The notes beneath the pieces were generated by a model. That model was given only the letters and a program-made list of their open reading frames with translations. It was not told the DNA's origin and made no database searches. Below, piece by piece: positions 6,901 to 10,922 of a stretch of 10,922 bases of DNA (position 1 is the first letter of the stretch; every line of letters begins with the position of its first letter). The position numbers and the translations under genes were made by a program. The DNA lies in assembly GCA_963646285.1 (NCBI GenBank), contig CAVIWF010000064.1:1-10922 (forward strand), given 5' to 3'. The DNA comes from CAKUFA01 sp963646285. Its GTDB lineage: Bacteria > Bacillota > Clostridia > Christensenellales > Aristaeellaceae.

Positions 6901-7134
6901 TTACGACTTTTCCATGGCATCTTCCACCTGCCGAATGAGCTGACTGAGCGGAATGCCCAAGGCGTTTGCAATGCGCCAAAGGGTGTCCACATTGGCGTTC
7001 TTCCTGCCAGTTTCAATCATGGCCAGGTGACTGCGTGCAATGCCGGCCAGCCCGGAAAGCACTTCCTGGGAAAGATTCCGCTCCATTCGCAGTTGGCTGA
7101 TGATGCGTCCCGTAATTTTGCTGTCGTAATTCAT
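6901..7134 (-). CDS. Small XRE-family (Cro/CI-type) HTH regulator
   Basis: The 77-residue protein is almost entirely an HTH_3 domain (about residues 9-66): IISQLRMERNLSQEVLSGLAG, then the recognition helix around IARSHLAMIETGRKN, then VDTLWRIANALGIPLSQL. There is no sensory domain; the last ten residues are a charged tail. Such short XRE proteins usually repress themselves or a neighbour, or belong to mobile elements or toxin-antitoxin pairs, but no toxin-like partner is visible. The ATG at 7134 follows AAAGGGG (about 7144-7150) at 8-9 nt, but that site lies inside a long inverted repeat (7139-7183), suggesting translational control. It is convergent with the envelope operon and its stop abuts the hairpin element. 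Confidence 0.85.
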   Translation of the reverse strand: MNYDSKITGRIISQLRMERNLSQEVLSGLAGIARSHLAMIETGRKNANVDTLWRIANALGIPLSQLIRQVEDAMEKS

Positions 7135-7138
7135 GCAA

Positions 7139-7183
7139 CAAGCCCCTTTCTGATGCAGACGATTGCTTTCAGAGAAGGGCTTG
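7139..7183 (-). promoter_or_regulatory. Leader hairpin covering the XRE ribosome site
   Basis: Two 15-nt arms (7139-7153 and 7169-7183) face each other around a 15-nt loop. On the minus-strand RNA, CAAGCCCTTCTCTGA pairs with TCAGAAAGGGGCTTG: 14 of 15 positions pair (one G-U) with a single C-A mismatch. The 3' arm contains AAAGGGG, the ribosome site of the XRE gene, so the folded leader would block initiation. As DNA the same sequence could instead be an operator for the XRE protein. Confidence 0.6.
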
Positions 7184-7186
7184 TTT

Positions 7187-7215
7187 ATTATGCGAAAGCA
7201 GCACGCGATCTTGAA
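7187..7215 (-). promoter_or_regulatory. Tentative promoter of the XRE gene
   Basis: On the minus strand, CATAAT (7192-7187, five of six) lies 17 nt after TTCAAG (7215-7210, three of six). A start near 7180 would put the SD-covering hairpin at the very 5' end of the mRNA. A 5-bp operator-like palindrome TTGCG-AATG-CGCAA (7236-7249) lies about 60 bp upstream of the start. The -35 is weak, so confidence is low. Confidence 0.35.
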
Positions 7216-7263
7216 GGCACTTTATTCAAATGAAGTTGCGAATGCGCAAAAAGGTACACGGCA

Positions 7264-7294
7264 AACAAAAAGCAGAGCAGGCATGGCCTTGCTC
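7264..7294 (-). terminator. Intrinsic terminator-like hairpin after the small ORF
   Basis: On the minus strand, GAGCA(A)GGC-CAT-GCCTGCTC (7294-7275) forms an 8-bp stem with one bulged A and a 3-nt loop, followed by TGCTTTTTGTTTG (7274-7262). It lies 27 nt after the stop of the 16-codon ORF and upstream of the XRE promoter. It could close a separate short transcript, or act as an attenuator before the XRE gene. Confidence 0.55.
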
Positions 7295-7321
7295 AATTCT
7301 TTCCGAATATTGCCCATGTCA

Positions 7322-7372
7322 TTATACGGAACGAAAAGGAAAGGGCTGTATACCATCGTATACAATTCGCAT
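7322..7372 (-). CDS. Possible 16-codon small ORF with a very strong ribosome site
   Basis: Minus-strand ATG (7372-7370) opens a 16-residue ORF, MRIVYDGIQPFPFRSV, ending in TAA at 7322. An in-frame TTG two codons upstream would give MF plus the same peptide. The reason to take it seriously is the ribosome site AAAAGGAGGT (7396-7387), an almost full complement of the 16S tail and the best in the window; it is 9 nt from the TTG and about 15 nt from the ATG. A terminator-like hairpin follows 27 nt after the stop and a promoter-like element lies at 7487-7503. The coding sequence overlaps the palindrome at 7347-7364. It could be a leader peptide, a small signalling or regulatory protein, or the start of a gene deleted in this strain. 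I do not recognise it. Confidence 0.3.
   Translation of the reverse strand: MRIVYDGIQPFPFRSV
7347..7364. promoter_or_regulatory. Operator-like palindrome TGTATAC-N4-GTATACA
   Basis: The sequence contains two perfect 7-bp arms, TGTATAC (7347-7353) and GTATACA (7358-7364), separated by CATC. The 18-bp symmetric site has the size and form of a dimeric repressor operator and lies inside the small ORF, downstream of its promoter. The cognate regulator is unknown; the neighbouring XRE protein is one candidate. Confidence 0.45.
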
Positions 7373-7428
7373 GAACAAAAAAGACCACCTCCTTTTCAGA
7401 AAGTGATCCGAGCCCATCAGCAGGCCCC

Positions 7429-7471
7429 TGCTTTCAAAAAGGCAGATGTGCTTTCAAAAAGGCAGATGTGC
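7429..7471. repeat. 20-bp tandem duplication
   Basis: A 20-bp unit (7431-7450) is repeated exactly at 7451-7470, with two more matching bases on the left and one on the right. On the minus strand it lies between the promoter-like element and the strong ribosome site, so it lengthens that leader by 20 nt. Being exact, it is either recent or held by function, for example as a doubled regulator site. Confidence 0.9.
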
Positions 7472-7486
7472 CCTATTTGCTTGCCT

Positions 7487-7503
7487 TATGCTATAATACC
7501 ATA
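7487..7503. promoter_or_regulatory. Symmetrical extended -10 element, possible bidirectional promoter
   Basis: This 17-bp sequence is palindromic except at three positions (5, 9 and 13). The plus strand reads TG-C-TATAAT (7489-7497) and the minus strand TG-G-TATTAT (7501-7493), so both show an extended -10. No good -35 is seen either way, as extended -10 promoters permit. Leftward it would serve the small ORF at 7322-7372. Rightward it would run antisense into the end of the TetR gene, where I see no plus-strand gene. Confidence 0.5.
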
Positions 7504-7543
7504 AATCAGAATATTTGTATGCATGTCCTGAGATTGCCTAGCA

Positions 7544-8095
7544 TCACACATTAACCTTACAAAGAATTCGATCCAGCATGGCGGCAACTTCAGCACGTGG
7601 GAGTATCATTCCGTCCACCAGCCATTCCTCCATCACGCCAACCATGCCCGATACAACAAAGATTGCTTCCACAGCATCGTATTGCAGATCTTCATCAGGG
7701 TAAATCCTGCGGTTTTCTGCCAGTACTTTTTCATTGAAGGTGCGCTTCAGCTTTTGAAGGGAATGACGATCACCATGACGAATCAGCAGCAGAAAAATAT
7801 CCTTTCGCTGCTCAATATAGGTCGTCAGTCCTTCAGCAAGTTTTCGTCCGTTTTCATGGTTGGTTGTGGGATAAGCACCTTCAAATAACTCATACAAACC
7901 GGCATACAGTTCGCTTTCAACCTTGTCATACAGATCGTATACGTCCAGATAGTGCAGGTAAAAGGTTCCACGTCCGATATTGGCCATTCGGCAGATTTCA
8001 ACGACAGTGATTTTGTTCAGCGGCTTTTTCTGCAGCAGCGTGAAAAAGCTGCGCTGAATGGCTTCTTTCGTTTTCAGAATTCGACGATCTTCCAT
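7544..8095 (-). CDS. TetR/AcrR-family transcriptional regulator
   Basis: The 183-residue protein has an N-terminal TetR HTH (residues ~8-55): TKEAIQRSFFTLLQKKPLNK, ITVVEICRMANIGRGTFYLHY, DVYDLYDKVE. The rest is a helical ligand/dimerisation domain that I cannot assign to a ligand. I start it at ATG 8095, which follows GGAGG by 5 nt; the GTG at 8116 would add seven residues and place that site inside the gene. It is transcribed away from the membrane-protein/GNAT pair from a promoter overlapping theirs, with a shared palindromic operator, so it probably represses itself and that operon. Its 3' end lies 41 bp from the symmetrical promoter element at 7487-7503. Confidence 0.93.
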   Translation of the reverse strand: MEDRRILKTKEAIQRSFFTLLQKKPLNKITVVEICRMANIGRGTFYLHYLDVYDLYDKVESELYAGLYELFEGAYPTTNHENGRKLAEGLTTYIEQRKDIFLLLIRHGDRHSLQKLKRTFNEKVLAENRRIYPDEDLQYDAVEAIFVVSGMVGVMEEWLVDGMILPRAEVAAMLDRILCKVNV

Positions 8096-8165
8096 AGTTT
8101 CCTCCGGCTGCTGCACAGTTTTTGTCCACCTGTTCAGTAATGAACGGGTGACGGTTCATTGCACA

Positions 8166-8194
8166 TTGGCATTGAGCATCCACTCCATTATACT
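8166..8194 (+). promoter_or_regulatory. Promoter of the membrane-protein/GNAT operon
   Basis: TTGGCA (8166-8171, five of six) and TATACT (8189-8194, five of six) are separated by 17 nt. The start would fall near 8200-8201, the first base of the palindromic operator, leaving a ~59-nt leader before the ATG at 8260. A TATAAG at 8233-8238 is a weaker alternative with no usable -35. Confidence 0.72.
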
Positions 8195-8215
8195 GCACGC
8201 ATGAACATTAGTAAA
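8187..8215 (-). promoter_or_regulatory. Promoter of the tetR-family gene
   Basis: On the minus strand TTTACT (8215-8210, four of six) and a perfect TATAAT (8192-8187) are 17 nt apart. The -35 lies inside the operator palindrome and the -10 overlaps the opposing -10 by four bases, so polymerase could probably occupy only one of the two promoters at a time. Confidence 0.65.
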
Positions 8216-8226
8216 CATATGTTCAT
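8201..8226. promoter_or_regulatory. Palindromic operator, probably for the TetR-family protein
   Basis: Perfect 8-bp arms ATGAACAT (8201-8208) and ATGTTCAT (8219-8226) are separated by 10 bp. The site spans +1 to about +26 of the rightward transcript and covers the -35 of the leftward one, so a bound repressor would block both. A related smaller palindrome GTTCA-N4-TGAAC lies at 8132-8145 in the tetR leader and may be an accessory site. Binding by this TetR is inferred from position. Confidence 0.65.
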
Positions 8227-8259
8227 CATCTGTATAAGATCATCGGAGGTCATTTTGCA

Positions 8260-8910
8260 ATGAAATCTGGAAAGAAACGACTCGCTATCGCCTGCGCCGT
8301 CAACCTCATCATTGTCCTGATGGAAATCGTCAGCGCAATCATGGGGTTTGCCCTTCGATGGAACGAATATCGCCTGAAAGCGTTCCTATTCTACACGCAG
8401 GACAGCAACCTTTTTGCTCTCTTTGCCTGCGGTGCAATGGCATATGTTCAGCTGCAATGCTTGCAAGGGAAAAAGAACGCTCCATCCAAGGCTATACAGC
8501 GAATGAAATACATGGCTGCCTGCGCCTTGAGCCTTACCTTTCTGGTTGTTCTTTTTGTTTTGATTCCACTGGCCGGATGGCAGTCCATTACCGACAAGCT
8601 CTTTGCCGATACGAAGCTTTACCATCATTTTTTGTGTCCGCTTCTGGCAGCTGGTTCATTCATTTTTCTGGAGGATGATCCAGCGCTGACAAGGAAGGAG
8701 GCAGGCCTTGCCGTGATTCCTACCGCCTGCTATGCCGTCGTTTTGACAATATTGAATATCCTGCGAATTACGGATGGGCCATATCCGTACCTGTGCGTAT
8801 ATGAGCAGCCGATATGGGCTTCTGTACTCTGGAGCGTAGTGATTCTCGGCAGCGCCTATGGCATTGCAAGAGGGCTGCTTTGGCTGAACCATCGGCTGAA
8901 CCAGCGTTGA
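8260..8910 (+). CDS. Six-helix membrane protein, AIG1/FAR-17a (Pr6Pr)-like in appearance
   Basis: The 216-residue protein has six hydrophobic segments at about 8-30, 43-64, 86-104, 118-137, 148-168 and 183-205, with no signal peptide. The second begins FLFYTQDSNLFAL and the fourth LYHHFLCPLLAAGSFIF. This placement of a Thr (T46) and His (H122/H123) in paired helices resembles the Thr/His catalytic pair of AIG1/ADTRP lipid hydrolases and their bacterial Pr6Pr relatives. I base the family on pattern memory only, so it is tentative; function is otherwise unknown. The ATG at 8260 has GGAGGT (8245-8250) 9 nt upstream. It is the first gene after the TetR-controlled promoter, with the GNAT gene 12 nt behind, so export, lipid turnover or drug response are all conceivable. 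Confidence 0.6.
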   Translation: MKSGKKRLAIACAVNLIIVLMEIVSAIMGFALRWNEYRLKAFLFYTQDSNLFALFACGAMAYVQLQCLQGKKNAPSKAIQRMKYMAACALSLTFLVVLFVLIPLAGWQSITDKLFADTKLYHHFLCPLLAAGSFIFLEDDPALTRKEAGLAVIPTACYAVVLTILNILRITDGPYPYLCVYEQPIWASVLWSVVILGSAYGIARGLLWLNHRLNQR

Positions 8911-8922
8911 AAGGAGAAGGAC

Positions 8923-9555
8923 GTGATTACTTATCGTGAAGCTGAAAAAAATGAAATCTCTCAGATTGCACGGCTTGCAACCGTATCCTTTGGCAACTAT
9001 CCATTTTTTGACTTTGCCCTTTTGAACGCATTCAAACGGGAAAGCGACTATTTCGCCTATCTGGAAAAGCTGCATAGCATCCATATTCGAGCCAATATGC
9101 AGCGCCACAAGTGTTTTGTCGGAGTAGAAGATGGAAAGATCGTTTCTGCTGCCCTTTTGCAGCATCCAACGAAAAAACGGATCAGCGTGTGGGATTATAT
9201 CCGTGCAGGTGCCGTTGGCCTGTTGTTTCCAGTCGGCCTTCCCAAAATCCTCGATTTCTTTGCTATTTCTGAGGAGGCACAGATTGATTGTGCCCAGAAA
9301 TACTCCTCTGCATGGTATCTCGAAATGCTGGTGGTGGACAGCACCATGAAAGGACGTGGCCTTGGCAGTAAAATGCTGCACGACTGCCTGATTCCCTACA
9401 TCCGGAAGCAAGGCGGCAAAACGTTGACCCTGATTACCAACACAGAGCAAAACTGCCGCTTTTATCAAAAGGATGGATTTCGCCAGTTTGCAGTCCGCAC
9501 ATTGGAAAGGGATGCCGTGCGGATTGCAAACTGGAGCTTTGAAATGGACATTTGA
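8923..9555 (+). CDS. GNAT-family N-acetyltransferase, GTG start
   Basis: The 210-residue protein has a clear GNAT acetyl-CoA core: beta4 WYLEMLVVDSTMKGRGLGSKML (about 131-152) with the pyrophosphate loop R145-G-L-G-S, then TLTLITNTEQNCRFYQKDGF (167-186), where N-x-x-F-Y and GF close the fold. The N-terminal half (1-80) has the expected YREAEKNEISQIARLA helix and a VGVEDGKIVSAALL strand pair. A ~50-residue insertion (about 81-130) separates it from beta4, as in several longer cytoplasmic GNATs. The substrate is unknown. The GTG start follows AAGGAG (8911-8916) and lies 12 nt after the membrane-protein stop, so the two genes form an operon under the TetR-family regulator. A large bidirectional terminator follows 12 bp after its stop. 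Confidence 0.9.
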   Translation: MITYREAEKNEISQIARLATVSFGNYPFFDFALLNAFKRESDYFAYLEKLHSIHIRANMQRHKCFVGVEDGKIVSAALLQHPTKKRISVWDYIRAGAVGLLFPVGLPKILDFFAISEEAQIDCAQKYSSAWYLEMLVVDSTMKGRGLGSKMLHDCLIPYIRKQGGKTLTLITNTEQNCRFYQKDGFRQFAVRTLERDAVRIANWSFEMDI

Positions 9556-9567
9556 TTGAGGAAAATA

Positions 9568-9639
9568 AAATGAAACGCTCCATCCAGCGCAGGCACTCGA
9601 ACGAAGGTTTCGAGACACACCGGAGGGAGCGTTTCATTT
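9568..9639. terminator. Large bidirectional terminator / cruciform
   Basis: Perfect 14-bp arms (9568-9581 and 9626-9639, core GAAACGCTCC/GGAGCGTTTC) enclose 44 nt that contain an inner hairpin CTCGAA/TTCGAG (9596-9614). T-rich tracts follow on both sides: TTTCTGTTTATTTC on the plus strand, TTTTATTTTCC on the minus strand. It sits between the convergent GNAT and LCP genes and fits a shared terminator. The 44-nt branched middle is unusually long for that purpose. Confidence 0.75.
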
Positions 9640-9653
9640 CTGTTTATTTCTCT

Positions 9654-10799
9654 TTACTCAGCCGGATAATACTGGCCGTAAATAAACTCGTGAATGGACT
9701 GAATATTCTTCTTCATGTTGTTGGTGCTCAGGTAGATCACCGATGCGCCGTTAATGTCCTTGTAGCTGTAGCAGCCATCCATGGGCACACGATGTTGCTC
9801 CAGCAATTCCTCCCCGGACTTGGCACGGCTGATAATGTCGCTGCTCAGCACCGTCATGCCCAGTTCTACCATGGTGCTGGGATTCATGTTGGTGGATACG
9901 TAGGGAACGCAGGTCTCAATCAGGGTCATCATCTTATCCAGACTCATGTCCTGCATAACCTTTTCCAGCAGCAGTTCCAGCAAATGCCGCTGCCGTGCCG
10001 TACGGCCGAAATCGTTGTCAATCTTCCGCAGGCGGGCATACATCACCGCCTGCACACCGTCCAGGTGCTGCACGCCATCCTTCTTTTCCAGTGCCACACG
10101 CTGGCTGCCGTCCGTATTGTCATACTTCGGGGGATGCTTCCGCAGGTAGGTGTTAATGGCACCGGCCTCTGTCTTGGTCAAGTCAATATCCACACCACCA
10201 ATGGCATCAATGATGGAAGCCAGGCCATAGAAGTTAATGGTCACATAATTCTGAATGTTCATCTCGAAGTTCTTATTCACCGTGCGCATGGCCAGCTGAC
10301 CACCGCCCCGGGCATAAGACACATTGATGCGGTTCTTGTTGACGTAGCCGGGAATGGCCACGTACATATCCCGCAGCAGGGAGGTCAGCTTGATGGATCC
10401 TGTGTCCTTATTGATGGACAGGATGATCTGCACATCGCCCTGCTGCAAGCCGGAGGTCAGGCTGGTATCCCGGGTATCAATGCCCACAAGCAGAATATTG
10501 ATCACGTTATCCGGCAGGTTTGCATTCATATCCAGCGCATCAGGGTCAATGGAGGTATCCACTTCCATATCCTGCTGCAAGGCATCAATGGCTGCCTGGG
10601 TACTGTCATCGATGATGAACTCGCCCATGTCATCTTCTTCCGCAAGGGTTTCATCCTCAGCCGGTGCTTCCGTAGCGGTAACAACCTGGCTCATATCCCA
10701 GTCGGTATCGTCATCTTCCACTGCTGCATAGGCAGAAGTCGTGCCCAACAGGCACAGTGCCGCCAGCAGGGATGTTGCTCGCTTCAGTACACTCTTCAA
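9654..10799 (-). CDS. LytR-CpsA-Psr (LCP) family protein, TTG start
   Basis: LCP enzymes transfer anionic glycopolymers from undecaprenyl carriers to peptidoglycan outside the cell. The 381-residue product has a signal peptide (KRATSLLAALCLLGTTSAYA, possible cleavage after residue 25), an acidic linker (28-95), and the LCP domain from about 98: INILLVGIDTRD (D108, R110), SLLRDMYV (R143, D144), NRINVSYARGGG (156-167), FYGLASIIDAIGGVDIDL (190-207) and ARLRKIDNDFGRTARQR (255-271), which supply the diphosphate-binding Arg/Asp residues. Most LCP proteins keep a membrane anchor; the AYA site suggests this one may be released. It starts at TTG 10799, placed by GGAGG 8 nt upstream and by the signal peptide; no ATG stands in that position. 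It is monocistronic in this window and ends at the bidirectional terminator. Confidence 0.93.
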   Translation of the reverse strand: MKSVLKRATSLLAALCLLGTTSAYAAVEDDDTDWDMSQVVTATEAPAEDETLAEEDDMGEFIIDDSTQAAIDALQQDMEVDTSIDPDALDMNANLPDNVINILLVGIDTRDTSLTSGLQQGDVQIILSINKDTGSIKLTSLLRDMYVAIPGYVNKNRINVSYARGGGQLAMRTVNKNFEMNIQNYVTINFYGLASIIDAIGGVDIDLTKTEAGAINTYLRKHPPKYDNTDGSQRVALEKKDGVQHLDGVQAVMYARLRKIDNDFGRTARQRHLLELLLEKVMQDMSLDKMMTLIETCVPYVSTNMNPSTMVELGMTVLSSDIISRAKSGEELLEQHRVPMDGCYSYKDINGASVIYLSTNNMKKNIQSIHEFIYGQYYPAE

Positions 10800-10835
10800 A
10801 AAAGGATCCTCCTTCGTATACAGATAAACAATGAT

Positions 10836-10864
10836 ATTATACGCTGGAAAGCCCGAAAATGCAA
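10836..10864 (-). promoter_or_regulatory. Promoter of the LCP gene
   Basis: On the minus strand a perfect TATAAT (10841-10836) lies 17 nt after TTGCAT (10864-10859, three of six). The start would be near 10829, giving a ~30-nt leader that includes the GAAGGAGGAT ribosome site. Upstream, two tandem units each carry another TATAAT. Confidence 0.65.
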
Positions 10865-10868
10865 CAAA

Positions 10869-10912
10869 AGCTTAATTATACGAAAATGCAAGCTTAATTA
10901 TACGAAAATGCA
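10869..10912. repeat. 22-bp tandem duplication carrying TATAAT boxes
   Basis: A 22-bp unit (10869-10890) is repeated exactly at 10891-10912. On the minus strand each contains TGCATTTTCGTATAAT, so two extra -10-like boxes (10876-10881, 10898-10903) lie 22 bp apart upstream of the LCP promoter. A third partial copy, TGCATTTTCG, spans 10854-10863 and forms part of the -35 region. It may be an array of regulator sites or of alternative start sites. Confidence 0.85.
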
Positions 10913-10922
10913 TCGTGCAGGG

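Noticed and set aside
6498..7233. Overlapping ORFs of 100-230 codons on both strands across the hairpin element (for example 6498-6854 +, 6538-7233 +, 6618-7016 -, 6668-6979 -)
   Set aside because: They are open only because the inverted repeats are GC-rich; compositions are Arg/Pro-rich, no ribosome sites precede them, and they overlap the YhhN-like and XRE genes.
7322..7372. Peptide pheromone of an Rgg/PlcR-type circuit with the neighbouring XRE protein
   Set aside because: The XRE protein has only the HTH domain and no TPR repeats to bind a peptide, and the small ORF has no secretion signal.
7163..7504. Plus-strand 113-codon ORF through the intergenic region
   Set aside because: It has no ribosome site or recognisable domain, crosses the 20-bp tandem repeat, terminator and promoter elements, and is antisense to better supported signals.
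8656..9618. 320-codon antisense ORF under the GNAT gene
   Set aside because: It is the reverse frame of a clear GNAT fold, with no supporting signals, and begins inside the terminator.
9570..9640. Plus-strand ATG with a weak GAGG site at the start of the terminator
   Set aside because: The reading frame runs through the cruciform and then antisense to the LCP gene; the start is a by-product of the stem sequence.
10869..10912. Two 22-bp repeats as a CRISPR fragment
   Set aside because: The units are directly abutting with no spacer between them and no cas genes are in the window.

Overview
The window looks like a chromosomal segment of a Clostridia-type Firmicute, probably a gut member of the Oscillospirales/Christensenellales range; I cannot place the genus. 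The reasons are strong GGAGG-type ribosome sites before nearly every gene, frequent TTG/GTG starts, a free-standing rplM-rpsI pair, an FHA-SEDS-PBP cell-wall cluster, an LCP-family protein and a lysoplasmalogenase-type membrane protein (plasmalogens are common in anaerobic Clostridia). Base composition is moderately GC-rich in the core genes and visibly more AT-rich at about 7.1-9.6 kb.

Layout. (1) 1-1000, minus strand: ribosomal proteins S9 and L13, driven by a near-perfect sigma-A promoter and a ~108-nt structured leader with a possible pseudoknot, consistent with autoregulation by L13. (2) 1058-6571, plus strand: one operon of five tightly packed genes, namely an M16-type (MPP/insulinase-like) peptidase with an altered active site, a membrane-anchored FHA-like protein, a SEDS glycosyltransferase (FtsW/RodA/SpoVE), its partner class B penicillin-binding protein, and a YhhN/TMEM86-type lysoplasmalogenase. 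The FHA-SEDS-PBP trio resembles the actinobacterial fha-rodA-pbpA arrangement and is probably a peptidoglycan polymerase unit for elongation or division. (3) 6572-6900: no gene; a ~310-bp element made almost wholly of hairpins and bounded by two identical 28-bp direct repeats. (4) 6901-7543, minus strand: a small XRE-type repressor whose ribosome site is buried in a strong leader hairpin, preceded by a compact unit with a symmetrical promoter, a 20-bp tandem duplication, a very strong ribosome site, a 16-codon ORF overlapping an operator-like palindrome, and a terminator. (5) 7544-9640: a TetR-family regulator divergent from a two-gene operon (six-helix membrane protein of AIG1/FAR-17a-like appearance, and a GNAT acetyltransferase). 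The two promoters overlap and share one 26-bp palindromic operator. (6) 9568-10922: a large cruciform bidirectional terminator, then an LCP-family protein on the minus strand with a TTG start, preceded by a 22-bp tandem duplication in which each unit carries a TATAAT box.

The functional theme is cell envelope: peptidoglycan synthesis (SEDS/PBP), attachment of polymers to the wall (LCP) and lipid handling (YhhN-like, possible AIG1-like). The regions most likely to hold something undescribed are the hairpin element at 6585-6895, the small-ORF/XRE unit at 6901-7503 and the TetR-controlled membrane protein/GNAT pair.
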